From assembly GCA_963711635.1 (NCBI GenBank), contig CAVQEZ010000017.1, forward strand, positions 1 through 64,000: a stretch of 64,000 bases of DNA. Reading direction: 5' to 3'. Origin of the DNA: CADEED01 sp963711635 (GTDB taxonomy: Bacteria; Pseudomonadota; Gammaproteobacteria; Steroidobacterales; Steroidobacteraceae). Each line of letters starts with the position of its first letter. The stretch's first letter is position 1. The translations under genes were made by a program, and so were the position numbers. The notes beneath the pieces are model-generated. The model searched no databases and was not told the DNA's origin. It was given only the letters and a program-made list of their open reading frames with translations. Shown here piece by piece: positions 19,478 to 28,865 of this stretch.

Positions 19478-20578
19478 AGGCCCGCCTTCAACGATGCTTC
19501 CATGAATGGATCGAGGTGCCCGTCGAGCACCTTGTTGGTGTCGCCGATCTCGACGCCGGTGCGCAGATCCTTGATGCGCGACTGGTCGAGCACGTAGGAG
19601 CGGATCTGGTTGCCCCAGGACACGTCGCTCTTGGAGTCTTCCAGAACCTTGGCCGCCGCGTTGCGCTTGTTGAATTCCAGCTCGTAGAGCTTGGCCTTCA
19701 GCATCTTCATGGCGGTGGCGCGGTTCTTGTGCTGGCTGCGCTCGTTCTGGCAGGCCACGACGATGCCCGGTGGGCCCGTGCGTGAGGCGCACCGCCGATT
19801 CGGTCTTGTTCACGTGCTGGCCGCCGGCGCCGCTCGAGCGGTACACGTCCATCTTGATGTCGGCCGGGTTGAGGTCGACCTTGATGTCGTCGTCGACTTC
19901 GGGCGAGACGAACACGCGACGCGAACGAGGTGTGACGCCGGTTGCCGGAATCGAACGGCGACTTGCGCACCAGCCGATGCACGCCGGTCTCGGTGCGCAG
20001 CCAGCCGTAGGCGTAGTCGCCCTTGATCTCGATGGTGGCGCTCTTGATGCCCGCGACTTCGCCGGCCTGGGAATCGATGACCTCGGCGTCGAAGCCGCGC
20101 GACGCGGCCCACTTGAGATACATGCGCAGCAGCATCTGCGCCCAGTCCTGCGCCTCGGTGCCGCCGGCACCGGCCTGGATGTCGAGGAACGCGTTGTGCG
20201 AATCCATCTCGCCGCGGAACATGCGCTTGAACTCGAGCTTGCGCACATCGGTTTCGAGCTTGCCGGCGTCGCGCTCGATCTCGCGCGCCATGCCCTCGTC
20301 GTTCTCGCTCTCGGCGAGCTCGAGTAGTTCGGAGGCGCTGGTGACCGCGCCGGTGGCCTTGTCCATGTCGGCCAGCTCGGTGGTGAGGCGTGCGCGTTCC
20401 TTGCCCAGTTCCTGGGCACTTCTCGGGCTTTTCCAGATTGCGGGGTCTTCGAGCTCGCGGCTTACTTCTTCGAGCCGCTCTTTCTTTTGGTCGTACTCAA
20501 AGAAACCCCCTCAAGGAGCTCATACGTTCCTCGAGATCTTTGAGTTGACGCTTCAGATTGGTCGAGTTCTAAGGGCAT
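19474..20578 (-). CDS. prfB: peptide chain release factor 2 (programmed +1 frameshift)
   Basis: Releases nascent chains at UGA and UAA. The N-terminus reads LKRQLKDLEERMSSLRGFL, then an in-frame UGA, then in the +1 frame EYDQKKERLEEVSRELEDPAIW. This is the autoregulatory frameshift of RF2 (separate entry). The anticodon-like SPF is in RKSPFDSGNRRHTSF and the catalytic GGQ in SGAGGQHVNKTESAVR. The total span (1105 bases) equals E. coli RF2 plus the shift. Other, non-programmed breaks lie near 20400, 19940 and 19770. ATG 20578 (MPLELD) gives the family length but needs one base change near 20563; ATG 20523 is in frame with a good GAGGA site but leaves only 8 codons before UGA. Confidence 0.93.
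20497..20511 (-). promoter_or_regulatory. RF2 programmed +1 frameshift site
   Basis: On the minus strand AGGGGG (20511-20506), then TTT, then the slippery CTT TGA (20502-20497), followed by G. In E. coli the same arrangement is AGGGGG-TAT-CTT-TGA-C. The internal Shine-Dalgarno and slow UGA decoding promote a +1 shift when RF2 is scarce. Downstream, reading in +1 gives the conserved EYDQKKERLEEV. Confidence 0.93.
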
Positions 20579-20591
20579 AAGGCGGCGCACT

Positions 20592-21068
20592 CTACCTGAG
20601 AGCGCGCTCCATGAATATCGACAGCGGGTCGGGTTTGTAGGGCGGAAACGCCGGAATCTCCTTGAACCCCGCGCGCCGGTAGAGCTTGAGCGCGCCGACG
20701 CTGACATTGCCGGTTTCGAGGCGCGCCAGCGGCAGCTTCTCCGCGCGCGCCCAGTCGAGCAACTTGACGAGCATGGCCAGCGCGATGCCGCCGCCGCGCG
20801 CCTTGGGCTTGAGGTACATGCGCTTGAGCTCCGCCCAGCCGCCACAGTTCTTCGCCGCGCCGCAACCGACCAGCTCGCCGTCCTGCTCGACCACCAGGAA
20901 GATGCGCCCGGGCACGCCGCCAGCGTCTCCGGCGGGTCGAAGTGGTTGCTCTCCGCCGGATACAACGCGGCATTGAACGCGTCGAGCTCGGCGATGAGCG
21001 CGCGCACCGAGGGATCGAGCGGATCGCCGGTTCGGATCGAGTAGTTGTCGCGTGACGGATGCGTTCAT
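20592..21068 (-). CDS. GNAT family N-acetyltransferase, frame-disrupted
   Basis: Small acetyltransferase of about 158 aa. The acetyl-CoA-binding core is MYLKPKARGGGIALAMLVKLLDWAR, preceded by GRIFLVVEQDGELVGCGA, and followed by LARLETGNVSVGALKLYRRAGF. The N-terminus (NYSIRTGDPLDPSVRALIAELDAF) is in another frame; breaks lie near 21055 and 20910. The likely start is ATG 21068, overlapping the recJ stop as ATGA if one base is corrected. The substrate is unknown. Confidence 0.82.
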   Translation of the reverse strand: MNASVTRQLLDPNRRSARSLGARAHRRARRVQCRVVSGGEQPLRPAGDAGGVPGRIFLVVEQDGELVGCGAAKNCGGWAELKRMYLKPKARGGGIALAMLVKLLDWARAEKLPLARLETGNVSVGALKLYRRAGFKEIPAFPPYKPDPLSIFMERALR

Positions 21069-22787
21069 GCGGAGCAGATGGTCGACGAGCAGCTGCAGGC
21101 GCCGCTCGCCCTTGTATTCGTTGATGTCGAGCCGGTAGACCAGCCGCACGTCGCCGTCCGGCAGCGGCGGGTTTTCATCGGCGCCTTTGAAATTGAAAGC
21201 GATGGCGTCGAAGGACCGCGATCGGTCGGCGGTGGTTACCCACATCTTGAGATGCTTGTCGCCCACGACGCGCGCGTTCTTGACCGCGAATATGCCGTCG
21301 AAACAGGGCTCCGGGAAAGCCTGCCCCCAGGGACCGCCTTCGCGCAGCGCCTGTGCGGTTTCGAGCGCGATTTCGTCGGCGTCGATGACTCGCCATCGGT
21401 CTCGACGCGGTTCGTGGGAATCGCCGGATCGCGCCAGCGCGCGACTTCCTCGTCGAATGCGCGCGGCGAACGCATCGAGATTGCGTTCTTCGAGCGACAG
21501 CCCGGCCGCCATGGCATGTCCGCCGAAACGGCTGATGAGCTCGGGATGCCGCGCGGCAATGCCGTCGAGCACGTCGCGGATGTGGATGCCCGGGCACCGA
21601 GCGCGCCGAACCGCGCAGACTGCCGTCGGCATTGCGCGCGAATGCGATGACCGGACGCCGCACGCGGTCCTTGATGCGGCTCGCCACGAGCCCCACGACG
21701 CCCTGGTGCCACTCCGCATCGAACAGACATACGCCGTGGCGCATCGGGCCGCGAGTCTCGGATCGCGCAGGCGCACTGACCGCCGGCGAGCGCAGCGCCC
21801 TGCATGCGCGCCTCGATCTCGCGGCGCTCGACATTGAGCGCATCGAGCCGCGTGGCGAGCGCCAGCGCTTCGGAATCCGAGTCCGCGAGCAGGCAGCGAA
21901 TGCCGATCGACATGTCATCGAGACGTCCGGCGGCATTCAGGCGCGGGCCGATGGTGAAGCCGAGATCGGCGGCCGTGAGCGCTGGCCACGGTGCGTTTGC
22001 CGATGGCCAGCAGCGCGCGGATGCCCGGCACCGCAGCGGCCGGCGCGAATGCGGCGAATGCCTTGCGCAACCAGCACGCGGTTGTTCACGTCGAGCGGCA
22101 CCAGGTCGGCCACCGTGCCGAGCGCGACCAGGTCGAGGAAATCCGTGACCGGCGGCATCACCACGGTGCCGCGCGCATCGAGCTCGCGCCGCACCGCGGC
22201 CATCACATAAAACGCCACCCCTACGCCGGCCAGCGCGCGCGACGCGAAGCGGCTGCCCGGCACATTGGGATTCACGATGACATCGGCGTCGGGCAGCACG
22301 CGCGCCGGGCAGATGATGATCGGTGACCAGCACCTGGATGCCGCGCGCACGCGCCGCGGCGACGCCGGCGATGCTCGAGATGCCATTGTCGACCGTGATG
22401 ATGAGCGACGGATGCGCGCAGCGCCGCGAGCCCGACGATCTCGGGCGTGAGCCCATAGCCGAACTCGAAACGGTTCGGCACGAGGAAGTCGACGTTGGCG
22501 AATCCCCAGGCGCGCAGGCAGCGCACGATGAGCGCCGTGCTGGTCGCGCCATCGGCATCGAAATCGCCGACCACGAGGATGCGCCGCTCGCGATGCTCGA
22601 GGATGAGCTTCACCGCCGCTTCGATGCCGTCGAGCGTGCTCACCGGCATCAGGCGATCGAGCGTGAGCGTAAGCTCCTGGCTGTCGCGCACGCCGCGCGC
22701 CGCGTAGGCGCGTCGCAGCACCGGATGCAGGCGCGCGTCGAGGACACCACTGGCAGTGACCGCGCGCCGCTCGATGACCAGCTCCAT
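21066..22787 (-). CDS. recJ: single-stranded-DNA-specific exonuclease RecJ, frame-disrupted
   Basis: 5'-3' ssDNA exonuclease of recombination and mismatch repair. DHH phosphoesterase motifs are seen: ILVVGDFDADGATSTAL, VTDHHLPG, and a third motif with LDLVALGTVADLVPL. The DHHA1 part has RFGGHAMAAGLSLEERNLDAFA, and the OB domain ends EYKGERRLQLLVDHLL. Its 574-codon span fits the family. At least seven frame changes occur (near 22430, 22330, 22070, 21990, 21770, 21600 and 21390). The end blurs into the GNAT gene; TGA at 21067 requires a late indel. Confidence 0.9.
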
Positions 22788-22811
22788 GTCTTTGATTATG
22801 CCTTCGGTGAC

Positions 22812-23805
22812 TCAGTGGGCGAGGGTTTCGAGCCAGCCGCGTTGCCGACGCCAGAAACGCCAGCCCGCATGCCGCGTGATCCGGAAGCAGCGATCGTTGG
22901 CGACGATGTCGAGCGACGACAACGCACCGCTGCCGAGCAGCTGGCGCGCTGCGGCGAACCAGTGGGCATCCAGCGCGGGCAGTGATTCCTGCGGGTATCC
23001 GGTGAGCGCGGCAAATTCCGCCACCACGTGCCGTGCGCTGCCATCGACCTCGGTCAGCGACTTGGGCACCCCGCGCAGTCGCGGCTGTCGCATGCGGCTC
23101 AGTCCGCTGATCAACGGATCGCCGCCGTAGATCTCCAGATCCCGTTCATCGGTACCACGCGAGCCGCGCGGATCTGCATCTCCTCCCCACAGCCAGAACG
23201 CGGACACCGGGTGCCTGCCAGCGCGCTCGCGTTCGCTGTTGAGTGCCGCGCCGTGCAGCCACATTTCGATCTCCGTCCCGAGCCGCCGCAGCTCTCCGGT
23301 GCCGTCCGGACCCGGCAGCGCCGGACCAATGTCCGCGCCGAGCAACCTTGCGGGGTCGGCAATCGGCGTCGCCACGTGCGGCAGTCCGCTCAAAATGAAC
23401 GCGCGCTCCCCAAGTTCGTGCAGCGGGTACTGCGGCGCGAAGACGCGGTCGAATTCGTTGCACCACACGGTGCATTCGGAAGGTTGGAGACACAGAAGCC
23501 CGCGATCGACCAGCCGACACGTGATCGAGGCGCGCCTCGAGCGCCACCGGCGTCGCCAGCCAGGCCGTTTCGAGCGCGGCCCCGGAAACCTTTTCGTGGC
23601 CGCAGATCACCGCCAGCGGAATCTCCACCAGTTGTCCGCCAACCTGGTGCAGCAGCCAGCGACGCCAGTCGCCGATGCGCTCCGGGGCGTCCGCGAAACG
23701 CAGCAGCCACTCCAGTTCCGGCATCGCATCTATTTGTGGGACGACGCCGGCCGCCGCCTCCTCCGGCAGATACAGATCGGAAAGAATCAGCGTGAGACGG
23801 CGCAT
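22812..23805 (-). CDS. RpfE-type / phosphoglycerate-mutase-related protein, one frame break
   Basis: About 330-aa protein of the COG4255/RpfE type commonly found next to recJ in gamma- and betaproteobacteria. The N-terminus is MRRLTLILSDLYLP and the C-terminal half contains the characteristic HPVSAFWLWGGDADPRG. One frame change near 23480 separates the halves. Members are annotated as phosphoglycerate-mutase-like or RpfE regulatory proteins, but no biochemical role is established, so a function is not assigned here. Confidence 0.7.
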
Positions 23806-23825
23806 GCCGGTATCGTATCGGACCG

Positions 23826-24245
23826 ATGAAATTCACTCAGCAGCGCCCGCGGGCAGCGCGAATCTCATCCGGCGTTATGGTCCGGACTTCATCGTCGTCG
23901 GCGAGCGCGAGCTGCGCGCGAGCTGCATCGTGGACGCGCACCCGCTCGCGCCCTGGCCACCACGCAACGTCGACGAGCTGACTGACGAACACCTGCCCGC
24001 CTTGTTCGCGCTGGCTCCCGAAGTGGTGGTGCTCGCGACCGGCGCGCACACAGAGATTCCCGCGCGCCGCGCTGCGCGCGGAATTCGCGACGCGCAAGAT
24101 CGGACTCGAAGTGATGGAAATCGGCGCGGCCTGCCGCACGTACAACGTGCTGGTCGGCGAAGAGCGGAGGGTGCTGGCGGCGGTGCTGCTGCCGGCATCC
24201 CTGGAAGGGGCCCGAGTGAAGGCACAGGGGGAGAAAGTTGTTTAG
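23826..24245 (+). CDS. Mth938-like domain protein, frame-disrupted
   Basis: About 138-aa protein of the Mth938/NDUFAF3-like family (PF04430). Visible blocks are NLIRRYGPDFIVVGERELRASCIVD, LAPEVVVLATGAHTEIP, and, in a second frame, IGLEVMEIGAACRTYNVLVGEERRVLAAVLLP. ATG 23826 (MKFTQQ) is in a different frame from the first block; breaks lie near 23845 and 24068. The end is TAG 24243-24245. The function in bacteria is unknown; the eukaryotic relative assists complex I assembly. Confidence 0.75.
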
Positions 24246-24358
24246 CGAGGCCAATGGTTCGAAGCTGACAGACTCGAATTACTGGCGAATTTTTTTTTCT
24301 TCTATTCGGCTTGTTCTTCTTGTTGCCGCGACTTCCCCGTTCTCCCCTGTGCCTTCAC
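24216..24358. repeat. 19/20-bp inverted repeat spanning the 3' end of the Mth938-like gene
   Basis: The left arm at 24216-24235 (GTGAAGGCACAGGGGGAGAA) is the end of the coding sequence. The right arm at 24340-24358 is its reverse complement lacking one G. About 104 bases separate the arms, including a run of nine T. It could form a long stem at the mRNA 3' end or be a remnant of a palindromic repeat family. Confidence 0.6.
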
Positions 24359-24561
24359 GCGGGACCCCTCACGAACTGTTACGAGTGGCCCTGTCGGCGA
24401 GCGGCGACATGAAAACATGTTAAATCCCGACTGACAAGCCTTAGGCCTAAGCGGCTGACAACTCGGGTGCAAATGGGGCTGGCGCGTTATTAGCCAAAAC
24501 AAAGACTTGGAAAACATGCCGCATTCGAGAATTTACTCGAATACCCTGCCGCAGCGCGTCT
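24246..24561. other. non-coding region between Mth938-like gene and pcm
   Basis: 316 bases without a supportable gene. It holds a run of nine T (24288-24296 area), the right arm of the inverted repeat (24340-24358), a perfect 12-bp palindrome CTTAGGCCTAAG (24440-24451), and a hairpin ATTCGAG/CTCGAAT (24523-24529 with 24536-24542) just after pcm that could aid termination of that transcript. A 71-codon minus-strand frame here has no family resemblance. Confidence 0.6.
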
Positions 24562-25199
24562 TCAGGCGGTGCCGCCCAGCATCGGAACGAAGGCCACCGC
24601 CCCTAACACTTCGCGCTCCAGGCGATCGTCGGTGCGCGTGAAGCGGATGAGCTGCTGCGCCCCTTCGGGCCCGACGGGAACGATGAGCCGGCCGTCGATT
24701 GGCGAGCTGCGCGAACAACGCCTCCGGCACCGCGAGCGGCGCGGCCGCGACCAGGATGCCGTCGAAGGGCTTCTGCGACTTCCAGCCCACGGTGCCGTCG
24801 CCGTGCTTGAGCATCACGTTCTTGATGCCGAGCTCCTTGAGCGTGGCCTTGGCCCGTTTCGCCAGCGGCGCGATGCGTTCGATGGAATAGATCTTCTTCA
24901 CCAGCGGCGCGAGCACCGCGGTCTGGTAGCCGCAGCCCGTGCCTACTTCGAGCACCTTGCCGATCTTGCGCCCGCCTTCGAGCAGCGCTTCGGTCATGCG
25001 CGCCACGATGTAGGGCTGCGAGATGGTCTGGCAGAAACCGATGGGCAGCGCCGTGTCTTCATAGGCGCGCGATCGCGAGCGCTTCGTCGACGAAGATGTG
25101 GCGCGGCACGTTGCGGATGCGATCGAGCACCGCGAGATTGGTGATGCCCTGGTCCTGCAGCCGCTGGATGAGTCGATCGCGCGTGCGCGCGGACGTCAT
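24562..25199 (-). CDS. pcm: protein-L-isoaspartate O-methyltransferase, frame-disrupted
   Basis: Methylates isoaspartyl residues for repair of aged proteins. It starts MTSARTRDRLIQRLQDQGI (ATG 25199). SAM-binding motif I is VLEVGTGCGYQTAVLA, with IYSIERIAPLAKRA and the post-motif region KPFDGILVAAAP. The C-terminus ends FVPMLGGTA. Frame changes lie near 25070 and 24707. It follows surE by 26 bases, the standard surE-pcm pair. Confidence 0.93.
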
Positions 25200-25225
25200 G
25201 CCGATGCCCGCGAGGCGATGCTCGC

Positions 25226-25991
25226 TCACGGCCCGACCCAGTGGCGCACGTGTCGAGCGCGGCGTGATTGGTGAGATCGACGGTGAGCGGCGTCACCGAG
25301 ACATAGCCTTCGGCGATGGCGTGGAAATCGGTGCCGGGGCCCGCGTCCTGCCTGGCACCTGCCGGCCCCACCCAGTACACGGGACGGCCGCGCGGATCCT
25401 CGGCCTGGATCACCGCCTCGGAGCGATGGCGGTTGCCGAGCCGCGTGACCCGGATGCCCTTCACCTCCGCCACCGGGAGATTGGGCACGTTGACGTTGAG
25501 GATGGTCGCGCGGCCCATGAGCGGCAGCGGCGTCTGAGCAGCCGCTCGACGATCACGCGCGCGTAGTGCGCGCCGGTTTCGAAATGGCGCTTGGCATCGC
25601 CGCGCAAGCCATCGGTGTGCAATGAGATCGCCACGGCGGTCTTGCCGAGGAAGCGGCCTTCGGTCGCGGCCGCCACCGTGCCCGAATACAGCACGTCGTC
25701 GCCGAGATTGGAGCCGTCGTTGATGCCCGAGACCACCATGTCGGGCTCGAACGGAAACAGTCCCGAGATCGCCAGGTGCACGCAGTCGGTCGGCGTGCCC
25801 TGCACGAAATAGACATCCGGTTCCGCCTGGCCCACGCGCAGCGGCACTTCGAGCGTGAGCGAGTTGCTGGCGCCGCTGCGATTGCGGTCCGGCGCGACCA
25901 CGGTCAGGTCGCCGAGGCCCTCGAGCGCGTCGCGCAGCGCGATGATGCCGCGTGCGCGGTAACCATCGTCGTTGGATATGAGGATTCGCAC
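25226..25991 (-). CDS. surE: 5'/3'-nucleotidase SurE, frame-disrupted
   Basis: Metal-dependent nucleoside-monophosphate phosphatase. RILISNDDGYRARGI carries the paired Asp ligands, APDRNRSGAS the Ser, and VSGINDGSNLGDDVLYSGTV the Asn loop. The frame changes near 25533 (before PLPLMGRATILNVNVPNLP) and again near 25247 at the end (VRHWVGP, TGA 25226). GTG start at 25991. It is divergent from the smr gene. Confidence 0.94.
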
Positions 25992-26031
25992 CGGCGCGCA
26001 ATATACTCAATGCGCTCAACGCGGAGGAAGC

Positions 26032-26568
26032 TTGAGCGGCAAACGCACCGACCCGGAAGTGGAGCTGTTTCGCGAAGCGATGAGCGACGTCAAGCCGATG
26101 GAGCACCCCGCGCGTGCACCCGTGGCGCGGCGCAAGCCCCCGGCCAGGGCGCGCTTCACCGCGGCCGATCGCGCGATGGTTCTCGTGGAAAGTCTGCAGG
26201 GATTTGACGGCGAAATCACCGACACCGGCGACGAGATCTCCTTCCGTCGCACCGGTGTGCAGGACGGCGTCATGCGCAAGCTCAAGCGCGGCGAGTATCG
26301 CGTCGAAGAGGTGTGCGACCTGCACGGTCTGCGCGTCGATGAGGCCAAGGCGGCGTTGCGCGAGTTCCTCGCCGACGCGTTGGCGCATCACCTGCGCTGC
26401 GTGCGCATCATCCACGGCAAGGGCAAGGGTTCGGGTCCCAGGGGCCCGGTCATCAAGACCGCGGTGAACATGATCCTGCGCAAGACCGCGCCGGTGCTGG
26501 CGTTCACTTCCGCGCGGCGCGTCGACGGCGGCACGGGTGCCATCAACGTGTTGCTCAAGTCTTCTTGA
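26032..26568 (+). CDS. Smr domain protein
   Basis: 178-aa protein with a C-terminal Smr (small MutS-related) domain: EEVCDLHGLRVDEAKAAL contains the DLHG motif and RIIHGKGKGSG the HGxG motif, typical of Smr endonucleases. The N-terminal ~80 residues are basic. TTG 26032 is chosen because GGAGGAAG lies 5 bases before it. Its 3' end overlaps the convergent enoyl-CoA hydratase gene by 14 bases. The cellular role is unknown. Confidence 0.9.
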   Translation: MSGKRTDPEVELFREAMSDVKPMEHPARAPVARRKPPARARFTAADRAMVLVESLQGFDGEITDTGDEISFRRTGVQDGVMRKLKRGEYRVEEVCDLHGLRVDEAKAALREFLADALAHHLRCVRIIHGKGKGSGPRGPVIKTAVNMILRKTAPVLAFTSARRVDGGTGAINVLLKSS

Positions 26569-27319
26569 CGAACATCCTGCGCAGCCGCTCCTGCGTGGCG
26601 GGCACGAACCACAACTCCATTCCCATCGAGGCGAACTCGCGTTCCTTCATCAACGCATGCCCGGGGTTGCCGAACAACTCGGTGAGATCGCGGCGCGCCA
26701 GCGCGCGGGTACGCAACATCGGCTCACGCGGCAAGGCGCACAGCTCGCGAGCGACTTCCAGTGCGCGCGTCGCCACCTGCGATGCATCGCACAGCTCATC
26801 GACCAGCCCCACGCGCAGAGCCGTCGCGGGATCCACCAATGCGCCACGCGTCAGCAATTGCGACGCATGCCCGCCCACCAGCCGGCTAAAGGCCCCGTGT
26901 ATCGGCGGGCCGGGCAACAATCCGACCTGCACTTCGTTGAGCCCGAGGCGAAAATCGCCCAGCGCCATCACTCGATAGTCGCCGTGAATCGCCAGCACGG
27001 TGCCGCCGGCGGGTGAATGGCCCGTGAGGCCGAAGATCACGGGTATGGGCGAGTGTGCGATGGCGTGCTGGGCGCGCCACAGCTCGACGAACAGCGTGCT
27101 GACACCTTCGCGGTCCAGCTCCAGCATGCTGCGCACATCCAGGCCCGCGGAGAACACGCCAGGTTGACCGGTTACCAGGATGGCGGCCTGATTTGCCGCC
27201 GACTTGATCGCCTCGATCAACTTGCGCAGCAGCTCGGTGTTCAATGCGTTCACCGGCGGCCGGGCAATTTTCAGCTCGCGTATTCCGTCGGGGTGGTCCG
27301 TAACGTCCAGCATGGTCAT
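26555..27319 (-). CDS. enoyl-CoA hydratase/isomerase family protein
   Basis: 254-aa crotonase-fold protein. Oxyanion-hole loops are FSAGLDVRSM and HSPAGGTVLA. LNEVQVGLLPG contains a Glu at the position of the first catalytic Glu of rat enoyl-CoA hydratase. By eye the second catalytic Glu seems replaced (GGHASQLLTRG), so isomerase or other crotonase activity is possible. It sits unusually between truD and surE; its start overlaps the truD stop by 4 bases. Confidence 0.85.
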   Translation of the reverse strand: MTMLDVTDHPDGIRELKIARPPVNALNTELLRKLIEAIKSAANQAAILVTGQPGVFSAGLDVRSMLELDREGVSTLFVELWRAQHAIAHSPIPVIFGLTGHSPAGGTVLAIHGDYRVMALGDFRLGLNEVQVGLLPGPPIHGAFSRLVGGHASQLLTRGALVDPATALRVGLVDELCDASQVATRALEVARELCALPREPMLRTRALARRDLTELFGNPGHALMKEREFASMGMELWFVPATQERLRRMFVKKT

Positions 27320-28380
27320 TCTCCGCTGTCAGCGGTGGCGATGATCTCGCGAAGCACGGCAGTCGCAAAGCTACCGGCCGATAGCGCGAACCGCAGTCGC
27401 AACACGTCCTGGTCGTAGTCATGCGTGAGCTCGCGCACGCGCATGCGCAGGGAACGGCGTTCGGGGTTCATGCGTTCGGCGCCGATGACGGCCAGGGCCT
27501 GCGGAAATTGCGCCGCGACGGCGTCTTCGAGCAGCCGGACCTCGCCCGTCGACAGCGACTCGCCCTCACCCCAGAGCGGCGCCGTGGCGTGAATCTCGAG
27601 CGCCGCGCTGCGGCGCTGGAGCTCCTCGTCCGGCAGCGGCACCGCGAATACGCTGCCGCGGCCATCGAGATTGGCGACGTCGCCGGGCAACAGGCGATTC
27701 CAGCTGCCTCGTTCGACTCGATTGGCAAGGATGGCATTGAAGATCAGGCTGCGTGCCGCCGAGAGCATGAATCCCCGATCCGGGCGGCCGCGCCCGCGCG
27801 CGCCTGCTTCCTGTCGTTCCGCCGCCTGCAGCACCTCGAGCAGATTGCCGCCATCACGGCCAAAACGCTGCGGGCCGAAATAGTTGGGAACCCCGCCGCT
27901 GGCCAGGCTCTCGATGCGCCGGCGCAGCTGCGCCGCGTCACAATGCACATCGCGCACCGTGATATCGAAGCGATTGCCCTCGAGCGCGCCGCGCGGCAGC
28001 TTTCTCTGGTGAGCCGCGGCCGCGGTGACTTCGTAGCCTTCGCCCGCAAGCCCGACGAACTCTTCCGCCGCGCGCTTGCCGCGCGGAATCGTGAAAGCCT
28101 GGGTGGTGACGGCATGGCGATCCTTGAGCCCGGCGAAGCCCACTTCGAAGGGCTTGCAGCCCGCGGCTCGCGCCAGCTCACGCGCCACCCATTCGGTGTT
28201 CGCGCCGCGTTTGCGAACCGTGAGCAAGGCATGCGGACCGGCGCCGCTGGCTTCGAATCCGAGGACTTCGACGACCTTGAAGTCCTCCGGAGACCTGCGA
28301 AGTGCGCCCGTGGCGAGCGAACCACTTCCCCACGCCATGGGCGGCGCCAGCGCCGCATCGCGCCAGTGCTGCGGGATCAT
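27316..28380 (-). CDS. truD: tRNA pseudouridine(13) synthase
   Basis: Makes pseudouridine-13 in tRNA-Glu. 354 aa. The catalytic Asp is in VGFAGLKDRHAVTTQAF; further family blocks are EGNRFDITVRD, GVPNYFGPQRFGRDGGN and GFMLSAARSLIFNAILA. ATG 28380 overlaps the ispF stop by one base (TGATG). Full length and unbroken. Confidence 0.96.
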   Translation of the reverse strand: MIPQHWRDAALAPPMAWGSGSLATGALRRSPEDFKVVEVLGFEASGAGPHALLTVRKRGANTEWVARELARAAGCKPFEVGFAGLKDRHAVTTQAFTIPRGKRAAEEFVGLAGEGYEVTAAAAHQRKLPRGALEGNRFDITVRDVHCDAAQLRRRIESLASGGVPNYFGPQRFGRDGGNLLEVLQAAERQEAGARGRGRPDRGFMLSAARSLIFNAILANRVERGSWNRLLPGDVANLDGRGSVFAVPLPDEELQRRSAALEIHATAPLWGEGESLSTGEVRLLEDAVAAQFPQALAVIGAERMNPERRSLRMRVRELTHDYDQDVLRLRFALSAGSFATAVLREIIATADSGE

Positions 28381-28865
28381 CAGGATTTTTCTGGTGCCGG
28401 CTCTAACAACACGACCACCTGCGCCGCCAACCCCTCGTTGCGCCCGATGAAACCCAGATGCTCGGTGGTCGTGGCCTTGATGTTCACCTGGTTCTCGGTG
28501 ACGCCGAGCATCAGTGCCATCGAGCGGCGGATCTCGAGCCGGTAGGCGGACACCTTGGGCGACTGCGCCAGCAGCGTGACGTCCGCATTGCCCACCTTGA
28601 GCTTGCGCACGCTGAGCATCTCCAGCACCGCGGCCACGAAGCGCCGGCTTTCGGCGCCCTTCCAGACCGGATCGGTGTCCGGGAAATGCATGCCGATGTC
28701 GCCCAGGCCGGCCGCCCCCAGCATCGCATCGCAGAGCGCGTGCAGGACGACGTCGCCGTCGCTGTGCGCGAGCACGCCGCGCGTATGCGGAATGCGCACG
28801 CCGCCCAGAATCACCGAGTTTCCCGGGCCGAAGGCGTGTACGTCGAATCCCGAACCAATACGCAT
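28380..28865 (-). CDS. ispF: 2-C-methyl-D-erythritol 2,4-cyclodiphosphate synthase
   Basis: Fifth step of the MEP isoprenoid pathway. 161 aa with the metal-binding GSGFDVHAF, HSDGDVVLHAL and IGMHFPDTDP, and the C-terminal IKATTTEHLGFIGRNEG. ATG 28865 has a GGAGAAG site inside the end of ispD. ispD and ispF are adjacent and probably co-translated. Confidence 0.97.
   Translation of the reverse strand: MRIGSGFDVHAFGPGNSVILGGVRIPHTRGVLAHSDGDVVLHALCDAMLGAAGLGDIGMHFPDTDPVWKGAESRRFVAAVLEMLSVRKLKVGNADVTLLAQSPKVSAYRLEIRRSMALMLGVTENQVNIKATTTEHLGFIGRNEGLAAQVVVLLEPAPEKS

Noticed and set aside
20592..21776. RecJ-GNAT fusion protein suggested by one continuous frame
   Set aside because: The GNAT N-terminal sequence lies in another frame and an ATGA overlap is available at 21066-21069; two indels give two normal-length proteins.
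24241..24275. GGTTCGAAGC resembling a tRNA T-loop
   Set aside because: No acceptor, D or anticodon arms can be built around it.
24302..24517. 71-codon minus-strand reading frame
   Set aside because: No recognisable motif, no ribosome-binding site, and it contains the arm of the inverted repeat.
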